A stretch of DNA of 64,000 bases from Pseudomonas sp. C1C7. GTDB taxonomy: Bacteria; Pseudomonadota; Gammaproteobacteria; Pseudomonadales; Pseudomonadaceae. The translations under genes were made by a program, and so were the position numbers. Under the pieces are notes generated by a model. That model ran no database searches, was not told where the DNA came from, and saw only the letters and a program-made list of their open reading frames with translations. The stretch spans positions 106,796-170,795 of the forward strand of contig NZ_JABFMP010000010.1 of the NCBI RefSeq assembly GCF_013359595.1. Direction: 5' to 3'. Shown here piece by piece: positions 46,337 through 54,595 of the stretch (position 1 is the stretch's first letter; every line of letters starts with the position of its first letter).

Positions 46337-46875
46337 GGTTTGCTCCCTTGGGTGGACAGCCAGGCGAGGGTGGCGGGGGAGGCCTGGCTCAACGGAATGG
46401 ATGCCTGATGCATGGAGCCGTCCCAGCCTTCCATGGTTATCCACAGCTCGGCGTCGGCGCGGGTCTTTTCCGGGACCGGCAACATTGCGCCCATGCGGTA
46501 CGGCGTGCCAAAGAAAATCACCCCGGCGGCGCGCAGGCTGCGGGGTTTGCCAATACGCAGGTAGGTGGCCTTGACCTGCTCGCGGCAGCTGTCGCACAGC
46601 GCAGCATTGAAGCTTTTCATGTAGCCGGCCGGGCCATCGAGCAGCGGCGCTTCGTTGCGCAGCTCGGCCAGGCGCACGCTCCAGGGGCCGACCTGCAGCT
46701 CGCCGATTTCCCGCTCGCCCAGGCCCGTATCACCCCGGAACAGCGCGGCGTCGGCGAAGTACTTGGGCATGAAACCCAGGGGCACCAGCAACAGCAGGAC
46801 GTTGATGTGGAAACGCCATTTGTGCCAGAGGCGGCTCAGGGTTGAAGGCGGTTTTTGCGCAGCGACCTGATTCAT
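46333..46875 (-). CDS. fpvH: FpvH, membrane-anchored protein of the ferripyoverdine reduction complex
   Basis: The 180-residue protein has one membrane segment (about 22-36) and a periplasmic domain with a CDSC pair (C94, C97) that could be redox-active or bind haem or metal. It corresponds by position to PA2404. Its ATG overlaps the fpvG stop by four bases, so it is translated together with the reductase subunit. Confidence 0.87.
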   Translation of the reverse strand: MNQVAAQKPPSTLSRLWHKWRFHINVLLLLVPLGFMPKYFADAALFRGDTGLGEREIGELQVGPWSVRLAELRNEAPLLDGPAGYMKSFNAALCDSCREQVKATYLRIGKPRSLRAAGVIFFGTPYRMGAMLPVPEKTRADAELWITMEGWDGSMHQASIPLSQASPATLAWLSTQGSKP

Positions 46876-48056
46876 GGGCTGACCTGCGTGGCGATGACCG
46901 TCTCGTTGCGCGGCCGTTTGGTGCTGCGCTTCAAGGCATTGGCGGTGGCAAGCGCCGTACGCTTGGTCCAGATCAGCAGGCCGCTGAGGACCATCATGCT
47001 CAGCAGCAGACCGAAGAAGAACCAGATCAGCTTGATCCAGATCCCGCCGAAATCACCGGTGTGCAGCGGGCGCATGGACTCGGTGACGAACTCCAGCTTC
47101 GAGCGGTCCGAGAGCAGGCGGGTGGCGGCAATTTCACCGGTGTAGGGGTTGATGTCGGCGGTCTGGTACATCAGCGGGTACCAGCTGCGACCGCCCACCG
47201 ACAGGTAGCTGTAGGCGTTGGCCGGCAGGCTGACGAAACTCTCGTCCAGGCCGGGAATACGCTGGCGGGCCTGCTCGATCGCTGCGTCCAGGCTGATCAT
47301 CGGCGCCGGCGAGCCGTCGGTGGTCAGCGGCACGCTTTCCCGCGGGACCACGGCGGCCACCGGGGCGGTGGAGATGGAGATCTGGTTATCGAACAGGAAG
47401 GCCTGGATCAGGAACCAGGTGCTGGTGACGGAAATCACCGCGATGAACCAGATCGACCAGATGCCGCACAGGCGGTGGAAATCCCCCCAGAAAATCCGCA
47501 TGCCATGGCGGATGCGCAGGGTCGGTCGCAGGAAGCCTTTCCAGAAACGCTTGTAGACCACCAGCCCCGTTACCAGCGAGGCCAGCAAGGGCAGGCTGAG
47601 GAACGACACCAGATACCAGCCCCAGCTGTAGCCGTTGGTGAACGGCACCAGCCACCAGCCGTGCAGGGCGCGGGTGAAGGCCTTGAAGTTGAACTGCGGG
47701 GCGGGGCCCTGGATTTCGCCGGTGTAGGGATTGACGTACACCGTCTGCGAGCGGCCGTCGGGGTAGCTGACGTCCACGTCCAGGGCGAAATGCGATTCAT
47801 CCGGGCGATTGATGCCTTCGACGAGGGTATTCGGCTCGGCTTTTTTGATCGCGGCGACGATCTGGTCGTAGCTAAGGCGCGGCGCGTCGTCCGAAGGCTG
47901 GCTGGCGCGCATCTGCGGGTTAGCCAGCCAGACGATCTCCTGACTGACCACGGCCAGGGTGCCGGTCACGCAGACGATCAGCACGAAAAACCAGATGGGC
48001 AAGGCCAGCCAGCTATGGACCAGGAACCAGAGTTTGGAGCGGGATTTCTTCGACAT
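46872..48056 (-). CDS. fpvG: FpvG, PepSY-domain inner-membrane reductase of ferripyoverdine
   Basis: The 394-residue protein is a PepSY-associated four-helix membrane protein, with histidines in or near the helices (LVHSWLALP, RALHGWWLVP, GDFHRLCGIW, RPLHTGDFGG) that could hold haem, and PepSY-like periplasmic regions between them (VNPYTGEI occurs twice). FpvG reduces Fe(III) in ferripyoverdine to release iron in the periplasm. It is the first gene of fpvGHJKCDEF. Genes 1 to 4 and 5 to 8 are each joined by overlaps or touching ends. Confidence 0.92.
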   Translation of the reverse strand: MSKKSRSKLWFLVHSWLALPIWFFVLIVCVTGTLAVVSQEIVWLANPQMRASQPSDDAPRLSYDQIVAAIKKAEPNTLVEGINRPDESHFALDVDVSYPDGRSQTVYVNPYTGEIQGPAPQFNFKAFTRALHGWWLVPFTNGYSWGWYLVSFLSLPLLASLVTGLVVYKRFWKGFLRPTLRIRHGMRIFWGDFHRLCGIWSIWFIAVISVTSTWFLIQAFLFDNQISISTAPVAAVVPRESVPLTTDGSPAPMISLDAAIEQARQRIPGLDESFVSLPANAYSYLSVGGRSWYPLMYQTADINPYTGEIAATRLLSDRSKLEFVTESMRPLHTGDFGGIWIKLIWFFFGLLLSMMVLSGLLIWTKRTALATANALKRSTKRPRNETVIATQVSP

Positions 48057-48202
48057 GATTTGCAGGTCTTATATCGATGAAAAGGCCTCTGCTACGGGCT
48101 TCGCAGCGATGAGGTCCGGAACGGTCCGGTCGTGGCTTTTGCCTACGCGAACGGACTGCATCTATATAGGACGGATGAGCGAGTGAAATCCCGAAGGGGG
48201 AA

Positions 48203-48226
48203 ATGAAAGAAAATGTTTCGTATTTA
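48203..48226 (-). promoter_or_regulatory. Candidate PvdS-like box for the fpv operon (one mismatch)
   Basis: On the minus strand TAAAT at 48222-48226 is followed by 16 bases and CAT instead of CGT. It lies about 147 bases before fpvG. The -35 side is exact, but the G of the -10 triplet is changed, so promoter function is uncertain. The rest of this 301-base spacer holds a REP doublet. Confidence 0.4.
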
Positions 48227-48256
48227 GGTTCAGGCGCGAAAGATGAGGGTGCCTTT

Positions 48257-48341
48257 GAGGCCGCCTTCGCGGGCAAGCCTCGCTCCTACAGGGTCTTGTG
48301 TCGTTCACAAATAACCTGTGGGCTTGCTCGCGAAGAGGCCG
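48257..48341. repeat. REP doublet between fpvG and VOC gene
   Basis: CCTTCGCGGGCAAGCCTCGC and a partly degenerate partner (GGGCTTGCTCGCGAAGAGGC) flank a short spacer. Confidence 0.8.
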
Positions 48342-48357
48342 GTTCAGACAGCAGAGA

Positions 48358-48816
48358 TCAACCCTGCTGAAACATCTCCCTGGCCCGCTGCTCAATCTGC
48401 TCCTGGGTCAGATCTTCCTTGCGGGTCGCCAGAAACCACAAATGACCATAGGGATCTTTCAAGGTCCCCGAACGGTCGCCATAGAACTGATCCTTGACCT
48501 CCGACACCACGATGCCGCCAGCGGCAATCGCCTGTTGGTACGACTTGTCCACATCGTTCACATACAGATGCAGGCCCACCGACGGCGATTGGTCGGGATT
48601 GCTCAGCGGCCCCTGATCGCACGGCGAGCCGAGCATGATCGGGCAGTCGCCGATGCGCAGCTCGGCATGACCGATGCCGCCGTCGGGCATGGACAGGCGC
48701 ATGACTTCAACGGCGCCGAAGGCTTTCTTGTAGAACTCGATGGCCTCGGCGGCTTTTTTAATGCCCAGGTACGGGGTGATGCTGTGATAACCCTCTGGAA
48801 TCGGTTTGACGCTCAT
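48358..48816 (-). CDS. VOC-family (glyoxalase/PhnB-like) protein
   Basis: The 152-residue protein shows paired VOC half-motifs (ITPYLGIKKAAEAIEFYKKA, GLHLYVNDVDKSYQQA, DPYGHLWFLATRKEDL) typical of PhnB/YdcN-like members. VOC proteins use a metal centre for isomerisation, dioxygenation or drug binding; the actual reaction here is not known. AGGAGA precedes the ATG. It lies alone between REP elements. Confidence 0.85.
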   Translation of the reverse strand: MSVKPIPEGYHSITPYLGIKKAAEAIEFYKKAFGAVEVMRLSMPDGGIGHAELRIGDCPIMLGSPCDQGPLSNPDQSPSVGLHLYVNDVDKSYQQAIAAGGIVVSEVKDQFYGDRSGTLKDPYGHLWFLATRKEDLTQEQIEQRAREMFQQG

Positions 48817-48872
48817 GACGGTTCTCCTTTTTCTTGTGAGTAAACGATCGGGTCCAGCCGAACGGTTAAATT

Positions 48873-48962
48873 GCAGGAGCTGCCGAAGGCTGCGATCTTT
48901 TGATTTTGATCCTCAACATGCGTCGAGTTCCTGAAAGATCGCAGCCTTCGGCAGCTCCTGCA
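48873..48962. repeat. REP doublet upstream of the VOC gene
   Basis: GCAGGAGCTGCCGAAGGCTG and its complement enclose about 40 bases. The 312-base spacer between the VOC gene and sfnB also holds the sigma-54 element; I see no other gene in it. Confidence 0.88.
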
Positions 48963-49077
48963 CAGAGCGTGGTGGTGTTCGACCATCAACAGTGAAGCAG
49001 CAGATTGTCCCGGCTTCGTCAGTCCCCAAGCTTGCAAAAACCGCTGAAACCCCCGAATCCACAGCCCCGCCCACTCA

Positions 49078-49091
49078 GGCACAGAAGCTGC
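49078..49091 (+). promoter_or_regulatory. Sigma-54-like promoter of sfnB-metI-metQ
   Basis: GGCACAGAAGCTGC has the invariant GG and GC exactly ten bases apart, and GGCAC matches the -24 consensus; the -12 half is CTGCA in place of TTGCA. The sfnB ATG is 38 bases downstream, and a sigma-54 activator gene (sfnR) lies 4 kb away. Confidence 0.65.
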
Positions 49092-49128
49092 AATACCCCT
49101 CGATAAACACCGTTATCGAGAGCCCCAC

Positions 49129-50352
49129 ATGCCTGCCTTGCCCCCTTCTGCCGTTTATCCGATCAACCTGCCCACCGCCCATCGCATCGCCGACGAAGCC
49201 GAAGCGTTGCGCGTCGCACAACAGGTCGCCGCGGTCCTGCTGGAACAGGACGCCGAACGCGATCGCACCCGCCAGGTGCCCGCCGAGATCGTCGACCTCT
49301 ATTCCAACAGCGGCCTGTGGGGCATCACCGTGCCCAGGGAATTCGGCGGTGCGCAGGTTTCCTATGCGGTGCTGGCGCAGGTGATCGCGATCATCTCCGC
49401 GGCCGATCCGTCTTTGGGGCAGATTCCGCAAAATCACTATTGCCTGCTGGAAGACATCCGCCTGCAAGGCACGCCGGAGCAGCAGGCGCATTTCTTCGCC
49501 CTGGCGCTGCAAGGTCATCGCTTTGCCAATGCCCTGTCGGAAACCGGCGGCAAGAATGTGCAGGACATTCAGGCGACCATCCGCCGCTACGGCGACGGTT
49601 ATGTGATCAACGGCCGCAAGGGCTACTGCACCGGCTCGCTTTACGCCCACTGGCTGGCGGTGCTGGCGCTGGATGAAGAGCAAAAGGGCCAGTTGGCTTT
49701 CGTTGAGCGCGGCACACGGGGACTGGCGGTCGTCGACGACTGGGACAGCATCGGCCAGCGCACCACCTCCAGCGGCAGGGTGCTGGCCGAGGATCTGCAC
49801 GTCCCGGCGTTCAACCTGTTCCCGACTTACCGTTCCTATGAAAACCCGACCCTGGCCGGGCCGTTCGCCCAATTGACCACCGCCGCCATTGATGCCGGCA
49901 TCGCTCGCGCCGCCCTGCGCGACACCGTCGCCTTCGTCCGGCAGTTCGCCCGACCGTGGATCGATGCGGGTGTGGACAAAGCCAGCGAAGATCCGCTGAC
50001 CATCATCCAGGTCGGCGGCCTGGAGATTCGCCTGGAAGCCGCCGAAGCCTTGCTGGAACGGGCCGGTCGTGCGCTGGACGCGGCCCGCCCTGCACCGGAT
50101 GAAGACAGTGTTGCCACAGCCTCCCTGGCCGTGGCGAAGGCCAAGGTGCTGACCACCGAAATCGCCATCGAAGCCAGCAACAAGCTGTTCGAACTCGGCG
50201 GCACCCGCTCGACCCTGAAGAAGCACAACTTCGACCGTCACTGGCGCAACGCCCGGGTGCATACCCTGCACGACCCGGTGCGCTGGAAATACCACGTGGT
50301 CGGCAATTGGCTGCTCAACGGCGTCAAACCGCCACGCCACGATTGGTCGTGA
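49129..50352 (+). CDS. sfnB: SfnB-family acyl-CoA-dehydrogenase-like flavoprotein for sulfur scavenging
   Basis: The 407-residue protein has the acyl-CoA dehydrogenase fold (GLWGITVPREFGGAQV, NALSETGGKNVQD, INGRKGYCTGSLYAHW) in the variant seen in SfnB/DszC-like flavin monooxygenases, which use reduced flavin and oxygen on organosulfur compounds. SfnB is linked to use of dimethyl sulfone and related sources under sulfate limitation. The next two genes encode a methionine-type transporter, and a sigma-54-like promoter precedes it. No strong ribosome site is visible at the ATG. Confidence 0.85.
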   Translation: MPALPPSAVYPINLPTAHRIADEAEALRVAQQVAAVLLEQDAERDRTRQVPAEIVDLYSNSGLWGITVPREFGGAQVSYAVLAQVIAIISAADPSLGQIPQNHYCLLEDIRLQGTPEQQAHFFALALQGHRFANALSETGGKNVQDIQATIRRYGDGYVINGRKGYCTGSLYAHWLAVLALDEEQKGQLAFVERGTRGLAVVDDWDSIGQRTTSSGRVLAEDLHVPAFNLFPTYRSYENPTLAGPFAQLTTAAIDAGIARAALRDTVAFVRQFARPWIDAGVDKASEDPLTIIQVGGLEIRLEAAEALLERAGRALDAARPAPDEDSVATASLAVAKAKVLTTEIAIEASNKLFELGGTRSTLKKHNFDRHWRNARVHTLHDPVRWKYHVVGNWLLNGVKPPRHDWS

Positions 50353-50354
50353 TC

Positions 50355-51020
50355 ATGGCCGAACTGTTCAAAAACATTTATTGGGCCGACATCGGCCAAG
50401 CCTGCCTCGACACCCTGAGCATGCTCGGCGCCGCCCTCGGTGTCACCGTGCTGCTGGGGCTGCCGTTGGGGGTTCTGTTGTTTCTCACCGGCAAGCGCCA
50501 GTTGCATGAGGCCGTCGGGGTGTACCGGGTGCTGTCGGTGATCGTGAACATGCTGCGTTCGCTGCCGTTCATCATTCTGTTGATCGTGCTGATTCCCCTG
50601 ACCACCGTGCTGGTGGGCACCTCGCTCGGGGTGCCGGGGACCATTCCGCCGCTGGTGGTGGGCTGCACGCCGTTCTTCGCGCGGCTGGTGGAAACCGCGT
50701 TGCGCGAAGTCGATCGCGGCGTGGTGGAAGCGACGCAGGCGATGGGCGCCAGTACCTGGCAAATCATTCATTACACCTTGTTGCCCGAAGCCCGGGGAGG
50801 GCTGCTGGCGGCGATCACGGTGACTGCGATCGTGCTGGTGGATTACACGGCGATGGCCGGTGTGATCGGCGGTGGCGGCCTGGGCGACCTGGCGATCCGC
50901 TACGGCTACCAACGTTTCCAGACCGACGTGATGGTGGTCACCGTGGTGTTGCTGCTGGTGCTGGTCCAGGCCCTGCAAATGAGCGGCGACCGACTGGTGG
51001 CGCGATATAGCCGGCGATAG
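50355..51020 (+). CDS. MetI-type ABC transporter permease
   Basis: The 221-residue permease has five membrane helices and the EAA loop (EATQAMGASTWQIIHYTLLPEA) of the methionine-uptake MetI family. It begins two bases after the sfnB stop. It should import methionine or another organosulfur solute with the MetQ-like protein, but no MetN ATPase gene is present in the cluster, so the ATPase must come from elsewhere. Confidence 0.9.
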   Translation: MAELFKNIYWADIGQACLDTLSMLGAALGVTVLLGLPLGVLLFLTGKRQLHEAVGVYRVLSVIVNMLRSLPFIILLIVLIPLTTVLVGTSLGVPGTIPPLVVGCTPFFARLVETALREVDRGVVEATQAMGASTWQIIHYTLLPEARGGLLAAITVTAIVLVDYTAMAGVIGGGGLGDLAIRYGYQRFQTDVMVVTVVLLLVLVQALQMSGDRLVARYSRR

Positions 51021-51087
51021 GCAATCGATTCAAAAAACCAAAAATCCGGCCCTGTGACGGCCAAATAAATCTGCCCAGGAGTAAAGC

Positions 51088-51858
51088 ATGAAAAAGACTC
51101 TGGCCATTCTGGCCGCCCTGATTTCGTTGAGCGTTCACGCCAACGAAAAACTCACCGTTGGCGCCACCCCGGTGCCCCACGCGCAGATTCTCGAATTCGT
51201 CAAACCGACCCTGGCCAAGGAAGGCGTGGACCTGGACATCAAGGTCTTCACCGATTTCATCCAGCCCAACCAGCAACTGGCGATGAAGAACCTCGACGCC
51301 AACTATTACCAGTACCGGCCGTTCCTCGACGACTACAACAAGACCCGGCACACCGATCTGGTGCCGGTGGTCGGCGTGCATATCGAGCCGTTCGGCGCCT
51401 ACTCGACCAGGATCAAGAACATTGCCGAGTTGAAGGACGGCGCCACCGTGTCGATCCCCAACGACCCGGTGAACACCGGCCGCGCTTTGGTGCTGCTGCA
51501 CGAAGCCGGACTGATCAAGCTCAAGGACCCGAGCAACACCCTGGCCACCCAACGGGACATCGCCGAGAACCCCAAACACCTGAAGATTCGTGAACTGGAA
51601 GGCGCGCTGCTGGCCCGTTCGGTGAGTCAGGTCGACCTGGCCTTCGTCTTCGCCAACTACGCGCTGGAGGCCGGAATCGACACCAACAGTGCGTTGATCG
51701 TCGAGAAGGGCAAGAGCCTGTACGTGGAATTCCTGGTGGCGCGGCCGGACAACATCAATGATCCGGGCTTGCAGAAACTGGCCAAGGCGTTGAATTCCGA
51801 TGATGTGCGGCAGTTCATTCTGACCCGCTACAAGGGGCAGATTGCGCCGGGGTTCTGA
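51088..51858 (+). CDS. MetQ/NlpA-type periplasmic binding protein
   Basis: The 256-residue protein has a signal peptide (about 1-18, MKKTLAILAALISLSVHA) and the NlpA_C fold, with VGATPVPHAQILEFVKPTLA and TDFIQPNQQLAMKNLDANYYQY typical of methionine-binding MetQ. The leader has no lipobox cysteine, so it is likely a soluble periplasmic protein, unlike E. coli MetQ, which is a lipoprotein. AGGAG precedes the ATG. It completes the sfnB-metI-metQ unit. Confidence 0.9.
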   Translation: MKKTLAILAALISLSVHANEKLTVGATPVPHAQILEFVKPTLAKEGVDLDIKVFTDFIQPNQQLAMKNLDANYYQYRPFLDDYNKTRHTDLVPVVGVHIEPFGAYSTRIKNIAELKDGATVSIPNDPVNTGRALVLLHEAGLIKLKDPSNTLATQRDIAENPKHLKIRELEGALLARSVSQVDLAFVFANYALEAGIDTNSALIVEKGKSLYVEFLVARPDNINDPGLQKLAKALNSDDVRQFILTRYKGQIAPGF

Positions 51859-51879
51859 ATGTTCGTTGACCGAGATAAT

Positions 51880-51950
51880 GCCTTCGCGGGCAAGCCTCGC
51901 TCCTACAGGTGTTCACAAATCCTGTTGGAGCGAGGCTTGCCCGCGAAGGC
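51880..51950. repeat. REP doublet between metQ and soxR
   Basis: Arms CCTTCGCGGGCAAGCCTCGC and its complement lie between two convergent genes. Confidence 0.9.
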
Positions 51951-51957
51951 CACACCA

Positions 51958-52425
51958 CTATTTCCGATCTACCCCCGACTCCAACAACTGCGCCCCAGGC
52001 CCTTGCTCCCCCAGCACATCCCCGGAATTGCGCAATGGGCACGCCTCCATCGACAGGCACCCGCAGCCAATGCAGCCATTGAGCTTGTCGCGCAGCAGGG
52101 TCAATTGCCGGATGCGTTCATCCAGATCCCGACTCCACTGCTCCGACAACAGCTTCCAGTCCGCCGCCGTCGGCGCGCGGTTGTCGGGCAGGTTCTTGAG
52201 CGCCTCGCCAATCTCCGCCAGGGGCACCCCCAGGCGTTGGGCCACCTTGATCAGCGCCACCCGCCGCAACACCCCCCGTGGATATCGCCGCTGATTGCCC
52301 TGATTGCGGTTGCTTTTGATCAAACCCTTGGATTCATAGAAATGCAGCGCCGTGACCGCCACGCCGCTGCGCGCCGCCAGTTGGCCGACGGTGAGTTCCT
52401 TGTGCACTTGCTCCGGGCTGATCAT
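51958..52425 (-). CDS. soxR: SoxR redox-sensing MerR-family regulator
   Basis: The 155-residue regulator has a MerR helix-turn-helix ([21 protein letters not shown]), a dimerisation helix and the [2Fe-2S] cluster motif CX2CXCX5C (C118, C121, C123, C129). In pseudomonads SoxR responds to phenazines and other redox-cycling compounds, not mainly to superoxide. AAGGAGC precedes the ATG. The divergent gene has a perfect SoxR operator, as with PA2273/PA2274 in P. aeruginosa. Confidence 0.95.
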   Translation of the reverse strand: MISPEQVHKELTVGQLAARSGVAVTALHFYESKGLIKSNRNQGNQRRYPRGVLRRVALIKVAQRLGVPLAEIGEALKNLPDNRAPTAADWKLLSEQWSRDLDERIRQLTLLRDKLNGCIGCGCLSMEACPLRNSGDVLGEQGPGAQLLESGVDRK

Positions 52426-52439
52426 TTGAAAAAAGCTCC

Positions 52440-52470
52440 TTGACCTCTAGTTAACTAGAGGTTTTAACCT
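52440..52470 (+). promoter_or_regulatory. SoxR-controlled promoter with perfect palindromic operator
   Basis: TTGACC at 52440-52445 and TAACCT at 52465-52470 are 19 bases apart, the long spacer of MerR-family promoters. Between them CCTCTAGTTAACTAGAGG (52444-52461) is a perfect 18-base palindrome of the SoxR box type. It faces the monooxygenase gene. Confidence 0.9.
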
Positions 52471-52520
52471 GCACGCCTTCGGATCGCAAGATCCGTCCTA
52501 CAGCTAGCGGGGGAGTGTTC

Positions 52521-52886
52521 ATGCAAGCGCCGGAGAAAAATCGCAGTTTCACCCAGTTGATCGAATTCGAAATCGAGCCCCATCAGCAACTGGCACTGGT
52601 GACGGCGCTGTCGCAGCAGACCGAGCGCCTGGCCCAGCACTGCAGGGGTTTCCTTAGTGCCAGCATCCAGGCCAGCGACGATGGCCGGCGGGTGCTCAAT
52701 TATCTGCAATGGCAAACCCGCGAAGCCGGGGAAGCCGCGTTCCAGGGCTTTGAAAGCGGCGAACAGGATTTCTGGCAACTGATCCGCGCCCATCAGGCGA
52801 AGACCGTGACCTTCGGATCATTCCAGGTGCTGCACAGCCTGGAACTCAGCCAGGACCGGGCGTTGCACTGCAATCTGGTGCACTAG
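52521..52886 (+). CDS. Antibiotic-biosynthesis-monooxygenase (ABM) domain protein, SoxR target
   Basis: The 121-residue protein has an ABM-like ferredoxin fold (FTQLIEFEIEPHQQLALVTA, FLSASIQASDDGRRVLNYLQW). ABM enzymes oxidise aromatic rings without cofactor, often quinones. With a SoxR box in its promoter it probably acts on redox-active molecules, as proposed for PA2274. GGGGGAG precedes the ATG at 52521. Its stop TAG overlaps the stop of sfnR on the other strand. Confidence 0.88.
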   Translation: MQAPEKNRSFTQLIEFEIEPHQQLALVTALSQQTERLAQHCRGFLSASIQASDDGRRVLNYLQWQTREAGEAAFQGFESGEQDFWQLIRAHQAKTVTFGSFQVLHSLELSQDRALHCNLVH

Positions 52887-53986
52887 ATCGACAGCTGCAT
52901 CAAACGCTCGCCCTGAAGGTTTTCCGTGGGTCGGCGTTTGTTCACCGCCAGTTCGCCGATCTTGATCAGGCGCGTGCGGGTCACGTTGCGGCTCAACCCC
53001 AGCAGCGCGGCGGTGTGCACCTGGTTGTAGTGGCTGAAGCGGTAGGCCGCCCGCAGCAGGGCGTCGTCGACTTTCTCGTGCAAGGCGCCGGCCTGTTCTT
53101 CGAAGAGCTTCTGGAAGGCCCGGTCCAGCAGTGCTTCGGCGCTGTCGTCGAGCGGCGGGTGAGCATCGTCCTGCCGTTCGATACGCAGGTTCGACAGTCG
53201 CAGGTCATCGCGCTCGATCACGCCGTTGCGGCAAATCAGCAGGGTGTGGTGAATCACGTTTTCCAGTTCGCGAATGTTGCCCGGCCAGCTGTAGCTGCGC
53301 AGCTTCAGCTCGGCTTGCTTGCTCAGGGTGATCGCACCGTATCCCAGGCGCTGGCTGTAGACGTCGATGAAATGGCGAGTCAGCGGCAGGATATCCCCCG
53401 GGCGATCGCGCAACGGGCTGAGATCCAGGCTGACCACGTCGAGCCGGTAGTACAGGTCTTCGCGGAAATGTCCGGCGTTGATGGCTTTTTCCAGCTGCAC
53501 ATTGGTCGCCGCCAGCACCCGCACATTGATGGGAATGCTCTTGCGCGAACCCAGGCGCACCACTTCCCGTTCCTGCAACACCCGCAGCAACTTGACCTGG
53601 ATGGCCATCGGCAAGTCGCCGATTTCATCGAGGAACAGGGTGCCGCCGTCCGCCTCTTCAAACCAGCCGGCCTTGGCGCTCAGGGCGCCGGTGAACGCGC
53701 CTTTTTCATGGCCGAACAATTCAGCCTCCACCAGGGATTCGGAAAACGCGCCGCAATTGACTGCCACGAACGGGCGATTGCGCCGGGCGCTGAGGTTGTG
53801 GATATGTCGGGCGACCAGCTCCTTGCCGGTGCCGGTTTCGCCAATGATCAGCACGCTGGCTTCACTGGGCGCGATTTGTTGCAGGTGTGCCAGCAGGGCC
53901 TGGGATTTCGGGTCTTCGAACACCTGCGCGGTGGCGCGGATCGAAGTGGCCAGTGCGGGCGAGGGCGGTAGGGTCAGCAGTTGCAT
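52883..53986 (-). CDS. sfnR: SfnR-type sigma-54-dependent activator
   Basis: The 367-residue activator is a AAA+ enhancer-binding protein with Walker A GETGTGKE (49-56), GAFTGA (96-101), which contacts sigma-54, Walker B GTLFLDEIGD, and a C-terminal Fis-type helix-turn-helix (HTAALLGLSRNVTRTRLIKI). It has only a short N-terminal tail and no sensory domain, so it is controlled by its own level, as for SfnR, which is made under sulfate starvation and drives dimethyl sulfone genes. The sfnB operon with a sigma-54-like element is a likely target. Confidence 0.87.
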   Translation of the reverse strand: MQLLTLPPSPALATSIRATAQVFEDPKSQALLAHLQQIAPSEASVLIIGETGTGKELVARHIHNLSARRNRPFVAVNCGAFSESLVEAELFGHEKGAFTGALSAKAGWFEEADGGTLFLDEIGDLPMAIQVKLLRVLQEREVVRLGSRKSIPINVRVLAATNVQLEKAINAGHFREDLYYRLDVVSLDLSPLRDRPGDILPLTRHFIDVYSQRLGYGAITLSKQAELKLRSYSWPGNIRELENVIHHTLLICRNGVIERDDLRLSNLRIERQDDAHPPLDDSAEALLDRAFQKLFEEQAGALHEKVDDALLRAAYRFSHYNQVHTAALLGLSRNVTRTRLIKIGELAVNKRRPTENLQGERLMQLSI

Positions 53987-54224
53987 GGAGGCATGCTCCT
54001 TGTAAGGCAGGCTATGAATCCGGTGGGTCATGAGCCGATTTATAAAGTCTTGATGTTATTCCGCAAAATAATATTAAAAAATATTTATATAACGTTAAGG
54101 GATATGTCATTCGGGCATTAGAAAAACTTGATAGCGACTATCGAGAGTGATGATTTCTGCTCATCCGGAGGCGCGGGTAGCCTGTGTTCATTGCCCAGAA
54201 CCCAGATCGCCAGGACGCCAAGAC

Positions 54225-54494
54225 ATGAAAACCCTGATCACCACTTTCCTGCTGCTGAGCCTTTCCGTTCTCGCCGGATGTGCCAGCCACGTTTCCCCGG
54301 AACTGCGTCCCTACACCGCTGAGGAAACCCGCGAACTGGCGCTGGAAGCCTTGAATCGCCGGGGTTTGTCCTTCGATGAATACCATGCGAAAAAAGCCGA
54401 GTTGCTCGGTCAGCCACAGAAAACCTTCGGTTTCGACAAGCAGGGCGAGATGAACGCCGAGCGAGCTGTACAGCTGCACGGTCGCGCAAGCTGA
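54225..54494 (+). CDS. Small lipoprotein of unknown function
   Basis: The 89-residue precursor has a lipoprotein signal peptide with lipobox LAGC (cysteine at 20), then a mature part that looks like a SHOCT-type short helical domain (LALEALNRRGLSFDEYHAKKAELL). No function can be given. AGGA is 11 bases before the ATG at 54225; upstream in-frame starts would destroy the signal peptide. Confidence 0.75.
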   Translation: MKTLITTFLLLSLSVLAGCASHVSPELRPYTAEETRELALEALNRRGLSFDEYHAKKAELLGQPQKTFGFDKQGEMNAERAVQLHGRAS

Positions 54495-54595
54495 TCAGCA
54501 ACTGTACTGCTCGAACTTTCGCGTAACTGTCCATGGGTTTCCCCAAGGGTGTGCGATAGGGTCAATACCTGACCGACCCTGACGGACTGCCACCC

